Below are positions 1 through 5,460 of a stretch of 5,992 bases of DNA, piece after piece. Source of the stretch: an uncultured Pseudomonadota bacterium. GTDB taxonomy: Bacteria > Bdellovibrionota_B > Oligoflexia > Oligoflexales > CAILAO01. The notes under the pieces are model-generated. The model made no database searches and was not told the origin of the DNA. It saw nothing but the letters and a program-made list of their open reading frames with translations. The stretch lies in assembly GCA_903832105.1 (NCBI GenBank), contig CAILAO010001093.1, positions 1 through 5,992 of the forward strand, read 5' to 3'. A program made the position numbers and the translations under genes. Within the stretch, counting starts at the first letter, position 1. Every line of letters begins with the position of its first letter.

Positions 1-755
1 ATTGGCTCTTCTCTGATTTTTTTGTTTTCTGGCAAATCGGTTGAGTTCGCATTTTTTTCTCTATCTTCCACTCTTTTTTCTGTCTTTTTAGACGATATTT
101 CAGGAGTCAATTGAAGTGTATGAATATTTTTTTGGACAAGATATTCTAACTTTTCAAGTGTTAAATACATAAACGCAGTTGTTAATACTGACAGGACTAT
201 AACACCGCAAATGCAATGAGGTGTTTTATCGGACAAAAGAGCTTTACCGTACATGACGAATTTACGAGAAAGAATGAACCCCAAGAAAACAAGAACAATG
301 CAAAACACTGTCATTAAACCCGGCCTCTCAATTACGAGAATCTTTTGAAAGGCACTTCCGTCATTGATTCTCCCCAGTGCTCCAGTCAAAAAATTTAAGG
401 AGCTTAATAAGATACTGATGGAAGCTGAGCTGATTATCCAGAATCGGGAAATTCGGTTTTTCGTAAAGCGTAACAGAACCAGAAGTACAAGTCCGAAACA
501 ACACTCAAAAAACCAACCAGCCGCTTTTACAACAAGGTCAATTTCCCCGGACAACTCGCTTAAATCATAAACATCCACCCAGCCGCCGAAAAGTAAATCG
601 AAATGCAATTCTTTGACTTTTATTCCATAAAACATCAACGCAACACTATGGCCTAACTCATGAACGATTATGTCGAATTTGTAAGCAGCAAATGCTGTCA
701 CAAATGTCAATGCCAAGAAAGGAAAATAATCCCTGATTGAAAAGATTTTTCGCAT
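1..755 (-). CDS. Putative membrane-embedded zinc metalloprotease (M50/site-2-protease-like), 3' end beyond the window
   Basis: Reading the minus strand from the ATG at 755 gives 251 codons without a stop, running off the left edge. The protein starts MRKIFSIRDYFPF. A first hydrophobic segment (about residues 11-31) leads into VHELGHSVAL, where H32, E33 and H36 form the HExxH zinc-binding and catalytic motif typical of intramembrane M50 peptidases. Further hydrophobic segments lie near 84-96, 106-125, 146-162 and 181-199. INDGSAF near residue 131 offers D132 as a possible third zinc ligand, as in M50-like families. From about residue 205 the protein becomes polar and rich in Lys and Glu, probably a soluble tail. 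The start is firm: an in-frame TAG lies about 100 bases upstream and no other ATG or GTG intervenes, although the ribosome-binding site is weak. The substrate is unknown. Whether this is element cargo or host DNA cannot be decided here. Confidence 0.72.
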   Translation of the reverse strand, partial: MRKIFSIRDYFPFLALTFVTAFAAYKFDIIVHELGHSVALMFYGIKVKELHFDLLFGGWVDVYDLSELSGEIDLVVKAAGWFFECCFGLVLLVLLRFTKNRISRFWIISSASISILLSSLNFLTGALGRINDGSAFQKILVIERPGLMTVFCIVLVFLGFILSRKFVMYGKALLSDKTPHCICGVIVLSVLTTAFMYLTLEKLEYLVQKNIHTLQLTPEISSKKTEKRVEDREKNANSTDLPENKKIREEP

Positions 756-810
756 CAAAAAAAGAGGTCCAATTTTATGGAGATAAGATTTTTTGGGGTC
801 TGGGGGTCTA

Positions 811-852
811 TCACCAGCACGAAGTGTAGGCCAATGCGCTAGCGAAGGCCAT
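811..852 (-). CDS. Possible 13-residue leader peptide upstream of the membrane protease gene
   Basis: On the minus strand an ATG at 852 opens a 13-codon frame, MAFASALAYTSCW, ending in TGA at 811. A GGAG lies 9 bases upstream of its ATG (862-865), a better ribosome-binding site than that of the protease gene itself. The frame ends 55 bases before the protease start and overlaps an imperfect palindrome. It could be a regulatory leader or simply part of a dispersed palindromic repeat; so short a frame can arise by chance. Confidence 0.2.
   Translation of the reverse strand: MAFASALAYTSCW
829..850. repeat. Imperfect palindrome centred on CGCTAGCG
   Basis: GGCC at 829-832 and GGCC at 847-850 flank the perfect 8-base palindrome CGCTAGCG (837-844), with a two-base asymmetry in the spacers. 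Immediately right, TAGC (840-843) and GCTA (857-860) bracket a second weak inverted repeat. To the left, TGGGG and TGGGGG tracts occur at 794-806. The block could be a REP-like dispersed element, a recombination site or a structured leader for the protease transcript. Confidence 0.35.
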
Positions 853-909
853 GCTTGCTAACTCCAAAATCCCAGGCTCCCATTCCTAACAAACAGCATA
901 CCAAAGAAA

Positions 910-937
910 CATATATCTAAGCCACATCATTCATCAA
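910..937 (-). promoter_or_regulatory. Candidate sigma-70 promoter for the membrane protease gene
   Basis: On the minus strand TTGATG (937-932) and TATATG (915-910) are separated by 16 bases, a reasonable but imperfect match to the -35 and -10 consensus. Transcription would start near 903 and give a leader of about 150 bases containing the small ORF and palindromes. This is a pattern match only. Confidence 0.28.
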
Positions 938-1137
938 AAAAGTAACCTTTTCAACTCCCTACAAAAACACATTCTAAATCTAAACTTCATCCAATCACTC
1001 CTTAATCCGTAAACATTTTCATCAAATAAAAGCTCCCTTGGCATGGTCTCTCAGTAACAAATGTCAATTATAAAGTTACACCAGCCCTCATAAAATTTGG
1101 CACAGCATCTCAAGAAAAACTGCAACTGACTGCCAGA

Positions 1138-1343
1138 AAAAACGCTGCTGCACACCGTTCGAATGTGCGCCCAGATGAGTTGGAATTGGTACCCCACGGG
1201 AGAAATAAAAACGCTGCTAGCATTTAAAGAAAAAATACCTGCCGAAATAAAATTGAACCCAAGAGGGGGCCTGGTGGCATGCTGTGTGCATTTAGAAAAA
1301 GTGCGCTGCGGGAATATAAAAACGTCACCAAACCGTAGTGCGC
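1138..1343. repeat. Cluster of short direct repeats (AAAAACGCTGCT, GTGCGC)
   Basis: The 12-mer AAAAACGCTGCT occurs at 1138-1149 and again at 1207-1218, and its first seven bases recur at 1318-1324. GTGCGC occurs at 1165, 1301 and 1338. ATGC at 1279-1282 and GCAT at 1288-1291 form a small inverted repeat just before the second GTGCGC. Such clustering in non-coding DNA before mobilization genes suggests protein-binding sites, for example for MobC or an integrase arm, but the repeats are short and irregularly spaced. Confidence 0.35.
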
Positions 1344-1360
1344 GCGAAAGTCTTGATAGG

Positions 1361-1414
1361 AGAGCTGTTTAGTAGACCTTAAATAAATTGAAATAAAAAA
1401 ACAGAGCTGTTTTT
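1361..1414. repeat. Direct repeat AGAGCTGTTT overlapping an A/T-flanked hairpin
   Basis: AGAGCTGTTT is present at 1361-1370 and exactly repeated at 1403-1412. The second copy lies within 1397-1414, where AAAAACAG, a two-base centre AG and CTGTTTTT form a perfect inverted repeat with 8-base arms. The run of T on one side and A on the other resembles a weak bidirectional terminator, but the GC part of the stem is only three pairs. It could equally be an operator for MobC or the HTH protein. Confidence 0.35.
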
Positions 1415-1445
1415 ATGGCTGAAAATTAGGCCATTCGTCCTGTTT
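1415..1445 (+). other. oriT: Candidate origin of transfer (oriT), IncP-like nic motif
   Basis: ATGGC (1415-1419) and GCCAT (1430-1434) form a 5-base inverted repeat. Eight bases after its right arm is CGTCCTG followed by T, which matches seven of eight positions of the YATCCTGY nic consensus known for RP4/R64-type MOBP relaxases; the cut would fall after G1442. The inverted-repeat-to-nic spacing resembles RP4, and the site lies upstream of mobC and a PF03432-type relaxase. One-mismatch matches to this short consensus are expected about twice by chance in this region, so the call rests mainly on context. Confidence 0.28.
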
Positions 1446-1664
1446 TTGTGCCGTCTTTGGATTAATTATCAGACACGAAAACCTATGTAAATATTGCACC
1501 CCAATGATTACATCGATTTACACACATCAAAACTTGGCATGGTTTTTGATATAGAGATCTATTGGTCGCGGTTTAAGTGACGTTTACCCGCTGCCGATGA
1601 GATTCGTGTATCTACCATTCCTATTGCTATTCCCAGCTCCAAACTAACGTCATTTAATGCCGCC

Positions 1665-2060
1665 ATGAAAAACTTTTTGTGCTTTTATGGAGGACTTATT
1701 ATCACGTTTTCTAATTTCTCAGATCAAGCGCCAACCAAGAAGGAAAGAACCGCTGTCTACGTTCGACTCACAAAAGAAGAACGAGACAAACTCACCGAAG
1801 ACGCCAAAAGAGCGGGACTCACGGCACCAAGGCTCCTAAAGAAAAGATACTTTAGAACTGATCCCCTGGTCTTTCTTATGAATGACGATAGCGCGAGAAG
1901 GGTTCTGGCAGCGTTATCAAAAATCGGAACCAACATCAACCAAATTGCCCACCAAATGAATTCAGGATTTCGCGAAGGCTGGTCGTCTTCAATATTATCA
2001 TTGGCTGACGATCTTCACTTCATTCGTCAATTTGTGGCGGCGCAAAATGGCCATTGTTAA
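1665..2060 (+). CDS. mobC: MobC-family mobilization accessory protein
   Basis: This 131-residue protein is probably the DNA-binding helper of the relaxase, recruiting it to the transfer origin and helping open the DNA. Residues about 25-62 (KKERTAVYVRLTKEERDKL onward) fit a ribbon-helix-helix N-terminus: a basic strand followed by two helices. Residues about 78-100 contain LSKIGTNINQIAHQMNSG, the hallmark of the MobC family (PF05713-like). The stop overlaps the relaxase start by 14 bases, implying translational coupling. The start is uncertain: ATG 1665 has no visible ribosome-binding site and gives an unusual hydrophobic N-terminus (MKNFLCFYGGLIITF). A good GGAGGA at 1689-1694 instead precedes the in-frame codons ATT 1698 and ATC 1701. 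The family assignment is sure; the exact N-terminus is not. Confidence 0.85.
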   Translation: MKNFLCFYGGLIITFSNFSDQAPTKKERTAVYVRLTKEERDKLTEDAKRAGLTAPRLLKKRYFRTDPLVFLMNDDSARRVLAALSKIGTNINQIAHQMNSGFREGWSSSILSLADDLHFIRQFVAAQNGHC

Positions 2061-2619
2061 AGTGAAGTTCGCCAAACATTCCGAGCGTCTTTTACACTAT
2101 GTTTTGGAAAACAGAGGACCAGGAGACATTATTGATGGCATTGGCTGCACGCCAGACCATGCAGCTTCTGATTTTCGCTCGGTAGCAGAATTTTACGGAG
2201 ATAAGGGCACCATCCAGGCTGTTCACGTGATTCAAAGCTGGGGAGAAACCGAAAGCAACAACACCCTTCCAGAGGAACTAAACCGAATCGGAAAAGGTCT
2301 TGCTGAGAGGAGCTTTCCTGGTCATGATTTCCTTGTCGTCACGCATACTGAAACAGGCCGAACGCACAATCATATTGTCATTTGTCCTTGGCACACTGAA
2401 ACCGGAAAAAAGATCACAAATAAATTTGAACATCTTCATAATTTAAGGAGGGAAAGCGATCAACTTTGCCGAGAACATGGTCTTTCTGTCCTTGATAGCA
2501 AAGCCAAAGATCGGGCAGCAAAGATGCCGTTCAGTTCAACGGCAAATCTTGGCTCTTTGATCTTTGTCAGAAGGCTGATTTTGCCGGAGCCTATTCTACT
2601 TCCTACGATGAATATGTGA
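2047..2619 (+). CDS. mobA: Relaxase (mobilization nuclease), N-terminal catalytic part, frameshifted
   Basis: Relaxases of this type cut one strand at the transfer origin through a tyrosine and stay covalently attached while the strand is moved to the recipient. From ATG 2047 the protein (MAIVKVKFAK) has LLHYVLE with Y18 as the likely catalytic tyrosine, AVHVIQSWGE near residue 58, and the metal-binding motif H100 followed by THNHIVIC (H107, N108, H109). It continues with LRRESDQLCREHGLSVL, all typical of PF03432/MOBP relaxases. After about residue 150-157 the frame ceases to resemble the family and ends at TGA 2619, while the expected continuation appears in another frame. The ATG overlaps the mobC end; an upstream TTG at 2032 is a less likely start. 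The fragment holds the whole nuclease motif set but is probably inactive alone if the shift is real. Confidence 0.82.
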   Translation: MAIVKVKFAKHSERLLHYVLENRGPGDIIDGIGCTPDHAASDFRSVAEFYGDKGTIQAVHVIQSWGETESNNTLPEELNRIGKGLAERSFPGHDFLVVTHTETGRTHNHIVICPWHTETGKKITNKFEHLHNLRRESDQLCREHGLSVLDSKAKDRAAKMPFSSTANLGSLIFVRRLILPEPILLPTMNM

Positions 2620-3878
2620 AGACTCTTTCAGAGCTTGGAGTTCATGCAAGGGTTGAAGATAAAAACATCACTTACTTTTATGGTGACCAAAAAAGAGGGA
2701 AACGAGGTGACAAACTTGGGCAGAAATTTGATAAACCTGGATTAGAAAAAGCGTTTCGACGAAATGATATGGTGTTCGAAACTTATGGGGACGTTCGCCC
2801 TCTTGTTAGGGAAAAAATTGCTGAGATTAAAACAAGTCCTGGGACTATTGATAAAGCAGCGGCGGTGTTAGAGGAAAAATCGCGCGGTGCCTTTTCTTCC
2901 TGCAAAAAGGATTTCAGCGCGTTTACGAAAGTGCCGCGTCGAGAATGGTCCAAAGAGTATCCGCACGAAATCGAACTGAAAAATTCTTTTGTTCCGGTTG
3001 GTGACATGCAGTACGCCAGAATGAAGTCAATTCCACAATACTGCGAGTCAAACAAGATCCCCCTTTCAAAAAGAGAAGATGGTCGTTTGGTATTGAAGGG
3101 AAGGGACCATGTGGTTATCGATGAATATCGCTGGACGAACACAAAAAACAGGACCCAAGGGTCACTTATCGAATTTGTTGCGGCGTATCGAGAAACCACA
3201 TTTGCGAAAGCAATTGCGGAAATCTCTGGCAATTCAAGAATTCTTTTTTTGGAGAAAAGTCTTGGTGAGGTAAAGCGCCCTTTCACATCGTTTCGGGTAC
3301 CTAAAGAAGATAGGGCCGACAGCAGCGTTGCTGCTAAAAAGGTTTCCTCTCTTTTAACATCGCATGGCGTTTCAGATAATGTGACCACACCACTTTTGAG
3401 ATCAGGACAGGCTCACGTCACGAAAGAAGGAAAAGTTTTACTTTTTGGCAAAGGTGAAGACTCTGGCGCTCTCGAATTTACCGAAAAAGAACCTGGAAAA
3501 TGGTCTTCGACAAAGAAAGGAGAGTTCCAAAAGCCTTTCTTTTCAAGGAAGACATCAGGCAGAGAAGTCACTGTTTTTTTAGATCCATTTGTTTTCTTGA
3601 GACGAGCTGGAAGAGGTGTCTTTACGTCTCCTCAAGATTATGCGGGCGTCCTTTGCCTAATGGAGCCGAATATCAAAATGATGGATCTTTTCTTTGCAGA
3701 AAATTCCAATGCTCATCGATTTAAAATCGCAACTTTTGGAGAAACTCCAAGGCACGCCGAAATTGACTTTTTCAATCTACTTAAAGGGAGGTACCAAGGC
3801 TCTGATATTGAACTAGATTTTACGACAAGATCTCTAGGACGAGGGCTGGAACCAGAGTTAGAAATTCCGTTCCATTAA
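2616..3878 (+). CDS. Relaxase, C-terminal part with CHC2/Toprim-like primase remnant
   Basis: This frame continues the relaxase. In-frame family-like sequence (FNGKSWLFDLCQKADFAGAY) begins upstream at about 2520, after a TAG at 2496, so the GTG at 2616 is only the first possible start and the two frames together would make one protein of about 609 residues. Residues 1-47 of the fragment complete the relaxase domain (LSELGVHARV, KLGQKFDKPGLEKAF). Residues about 139-206 look like the N-terminal region of DUF3991/CHC2-type primase-like proteins (GSLIEFVAAYRETTFAKAIAEI) without zinc cysteines. Residues about 237-400 follow a DUF3991 plus Toprim layout, but the expected acidic residues are changed: FLDPFVFL stands where the Glu motif belongs, and IATFGET where the DxD motif belongs. 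A structural or DNA-binding rather than catalytic role is inferred. The stop lies 15 bases before the xis-like gene. Confidence 0.75.
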   Translation: MKTLSELGVHARVEDKNITYFYGDQKRGKRGDKLGQKFDKPGLEKAFRRNDMVFETYGDVRPLVREKIAEIKTSPGTIDKAAAVLEEKSRGAFSSCKKDFSAFTKVPRREWSKEYPHEIELKNSFVPVGDMQYARMKSIPQYCESNKIPLSKREDGRLVLKGRDHVVIDEYRWTNTKNRTQGSLIEFVAAYRETTFAKAIAEISGNSRILFLEKSLGEVKRPFTSFRVPKEDRADSSVAAKKVSSLLTSHGVSDNVTTPLLRSGQAHVTKEGKVLLFGKGEDSGALEFTEKEPGKWSSTKKGEFQKPFFSRKTSGREVTVFLDPFVFLRRAGRGVFTSPQDYAGVLCLMEPNIKMMDLFFAENSNAHRFKIATFGETPRHAEIDFFNLLKGRYQGSDIELDFTTRSLGRGLEPELEIPFH

Positions 3879-3879
3879 T

Positions 3880-3884
3880 AGGAG
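3880..3884 (+). promoter_or_regulatory. Ribosome-binding site of the excisionase-like gene
   Basis: AGGAG lies 9 bases before the ATG at 3894 and directly after the relaxase stop codon. It supports this start and allows strong translation from the shared mob transcript even if the relaxase is interrupted. Confidence 0.7.
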
Positions 3885-3893
3885 AGTTTTAGT

Positions 3894-4139
3894 ATGGTAG
3901 CATCTTCTACATTGGCTTCATCATTTTGTGATCCAGCCAGGCTCTTTGACAATTGTGAACCATTAGGGTTACATACAGTTGAGGACCTTGCGGGCGTCCT
4001 GGGACGCGCTCCTAAGACGATTCGAAATTGGGTTTCTCGCCGCGAAATTCCTTTCTTATTTATCGGGCGAAAGATCTTTTTTCGATTGGAAAGTATCGAG
4101 GCGTGGCTTTCAAGAAAGGAAATAAAGCCATGGCAGTGA
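3894..4139 (+). CDS. Excisionase-like helix-turn-helix protein (MerR/HTH_17 type)
   Basis: The 81-residue protein contains LHTVEDLAGVLGRAPKTIRNWVSRREIPFLFIGRKIFFRLESIEAWL at residues 26-72 (quoted in pieces: LHTVEDLAGVLGR is helix 1, APKTIRNWVSRREIP the recognition helix, FIGRKIFFRLESIEAWL the wing and last helix). This is the winged MerR-like fold of PF12728 proteins, which includes many excisionases and recombination directionality factors. The first 25 residues are not conserved-looking. It ends inside the integrase gene, sharing ten bases (ATGGCAGTGA), an arrangement typical of xis-int pairs. Its likely task is to bend DNA at the attachment site and favour excision, perhaps also to repress or activate the cluster. 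A pure regulator is the alternative. Confidence 0.75.
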   Translation: MVASSTLASSFCDPARLFDNCEPLGLHTVEDLAGVLGRAPKTIRNWVSRREIPFLFIGRKIFFRLESIEAWLSRKEIKPWQ

Positions 4140-5350
4140 TAAAACATGTTCGCAGGGGAAAAATTAGCAGTAAGAAAAAAGTGTTTTTTGAAGCACAGGT
4201 TTACGTTAGAGGCCTAAGGGTCGCAACAAAGACGTTTGAAACGAGGGCTGCGGCTGAGGTCTGGCATGATGAGACAAAACGTCATTTTCTTTCTGGTCAG
4301 GTGACAGGCTCTGTCACCACAGCTCAGATTACTTTTGATGACTGCATCATAGAGTATGAAAAAGAAGTACTTCCTCATCACCGTATGTCAACAAGACAAA
4401 CAGAAGCGGCTAGGCTCAGGCATTTTAAAGAGAATCCAGTAAGCTCAGTTCGGATGAATGAATTTGGACCGCTGGCAGTTGATCAGCTGATTTCTTGGTG
4501 GATAACCACTCCGACAGCAGATAGAAAGTGCCGAAAAAGTTTTAGGCACGAACTTAAACTTCTGCACGCGATCTTAAATTGGTACCGAAATGACAAGGAT
4601 GCTTCTTTTACGATGCCAATTATAAAGCGTCACCGCGAAAAGATTCGTTTTAAACAAGTGGCTCCGCGAAGACCAGATTATTTCATGCGCCCTGAAGAGA
4701 TCAATTCTTGGATCTCTTGGCTTAAGGAGCATAAGAAAAATCCAGCCTATCACAGGCTGGCAACATTTCTTGTGTTAACGGGGTGTCGGGTCGGCGAAGC
4801 ATGTGGTCTAGGCTGGGATGATATCGATCTTAAGCTTGGTGTAGCGAGAATCACAAAAACCGTGACTTGGGACTATTGGACTAAAGATCCTGTTTTAAGC
4901 GATGCGCCAAAAACGGCTGAATCTGTGAGGTTAATTCCTCTTGCTTCAGATTTGATCTCGATGTTTCGAGAGATGCGCCTTAAGTCAGCGGAAAGTCGAT
5001 TCCTTTTCACAGACGAAAAGGGTGGACTCTTACGCTACAACATGGTGCAATCGGCGTTTAACGGTGGATTTGTGGCATTAGGACTTCCTTGGCGGTCAAC
5101 TCATATTTGCCGCCATACCAATGCAACGCTGATGCTGAAAGCGACGAGGGATTTTTCTGGAGTCCAGGCGAACCTTGGACATACGAACCGCGCGACCACG
5201 GAAGTCTATGCAAAATCGCTCGCGGCGCTTGATCGGGGAAATGCGGAGAAAACCGCAGAGCTGATTGGGATTAATGCATTTCAAAAATCACAGACAAATT
5301 CACAGACAAGTCAGCTAGCGGAACCGATTTTAGTTGGGATTTCAGGGTGA
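4130..5350 (+). CDS. int: Tyrosine-type site-specific integrase
   Basis: The 406-residue protein has the complete catalytic set of tyrosine recombinases: R220 in LTGCRVGEACGLGW, K261 in DAPKTAESVRLIPL, H325 and R328 in THICRHTNATLM, H351 in NLGHTNRATTEVY and the nucleophile Y360. Residues about 17-55 (FFEAQVYVRGLRVATKTFETRAAAEVW) form the N-terminal arm-binding domain and about 66-170 the SAM-like core-binding domain, so length and layout fit phage and island integrases. I chose ATG 4130 because AAGGA lies 9 bases upstream and the protein then begins at the domain; the frame is open further up to ATG 4028, inside the xis-like gene. The gene ends 11 bases before the 3' end of tRNA-Pro, the usual position for an integrase that uses that tRNA as attachment site. 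It appears intact. Confidence 0.95.
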   Translation: MAVIKHVRRGKISSKKKVFFEAQVYVRGLRVATKTFETRAAAEVWHDETKRHFLSGQVTGSVTTAQITFDDCIIEYEKEVLPHHRMSTRQTEAARLRHFKENPVSSVRMNEFGPLAVDQLISWWITTPTADRKCRKSFRHELKLLHAILNWYRNDKDASFTMPIIKRHREKIRFKQVAPRRPDYFMRPEEINSWISWLKEHKKNPAYHRLATFLVLTGCRVGEACGLGWDDIDLKLGVARITKTVTWDYWTKDPVLSDAPKTAESVRLIPLASDLISMFREMRLKSAESRFLFTDEKGGLLRYNMVQSAFNGGFVALGLPWRSTHICRHTNATLMLKATRDFSGVQANLGHTNRATTEVYAKSLAALDRGNAEKTAELIGINAFQKSQTNSQTSQLAEPILVGISG

Positions 5351-5361
5351 TCTAGGAAGGT

Positions 5362-5400
5362 TGGTCGGGGCGACTGGGTTCGAACCAGCGACCTCAGCGT
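5362..5400. other. Probable attachment-site junction (tRNA 3' half)
   Basis: Integrases placed like this one normally recombine within the 3' half of the adjacent tRNA, so one att site should lie in the T arm and acceptor region here. The tRNA sequence is uninterrupted up to the CCA, as expected when the element carries a copy of the tRNA end. I found no second copy of this segment elsewhere in the window, so the exact core cannot be defined. Confidence 0.55.
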
Positions 5401-5437
5401 CCCGAACGCTGCGCGCTACCAACTGCGCTACACCCCG
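5362..5437 (-). tRNA. tRNA-Pro, anticodon CGG
   Basis: The minus strand folds as a full 76-base cloverleaf. The acceptor CGGGGTG (5437-5431) pairs with CGCCCCG (5372-5366), with one G-T pair. The D arm is GCGC/GCGC. The anticodon stem CAGCG/CGCTG carries loop TTCGGGA, so the anticodon is CGG (5404-5402) reading CCG codons. The T arm is GCTGG/CCAGT with TTCGAAC loop, followed by discriminator A and an encoded CCA (5364-5362). The gene is intact, so the integration restored its 3' end. It lies 23 bases downstream of the glycosyltransferase stop on the same strand. No terminator is seen after it; the original one may have been displaced by the element. Confidence 0.97.
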
Positions 5438-5460
5438 ATTAGAGAAAAGCTATCACAATA

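Larger units (their letters stand above)
756..1664. other. Long non-coding region between the divergent protease and mobilization genes
   Basis: I see no convincing protein gene in these 909 bases. A 69-codon plus-strand frame at 1163-1372 has no ribosome-binding site and no recognisable composition. The region holds the leader ORF and palindromes at 790-865, a G-poor C-rich tract at about 881-1020, short repeats between 1138 and 1343, an A/T-flanked hairpin at 1397-1414 and possible transfer-origin motifs. Its place directly upstream of mobC and the relaxase gene is where a transfer origin is usually found. No strong promoter for mobC could be picked out by eye. Confidence 0.6.

Noticed and set aside
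364..570. 68-codon plus-strand frame
   Set aside because: It lies opposite the long protease frame, which has real motifs and membrane segments.
1163..1372. 69-codon plus-strand frame in the non-coding region
   Set aside because: No ribosome-binding site, no recognisable domain, and it overlaps the repeat cluster.
1561..1572. ATTGGTCGCGG resembling the tRNA flank TTGGTCGGGG at 5361
   Set aside because: Only about nine bases match with no extension into the T arm, too little for an att duplicate.
2783..3388. 201-codon minus-strand frame
   Set aside because: Fully antisense to the relaxase C-terminal part, which has domain support; no start signals or family resemblance.
3641..4000. 12-base direct repeat TGCGGGCGTCCT at 3641 and 3989
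   Set aside because: Both copies encode AGVL in different proteins; about one such 12-mer match is expected by chance in a window of this size.
4300..4318. Perfect 8-base inverted repeat GGTGACAG/CTGTCACC inside int
   Set aside because: It is inside a conserved coding region and a repeat of this size is not surprising in 6 kb; the same holds for the 7-base hairpin at 4742-4760.
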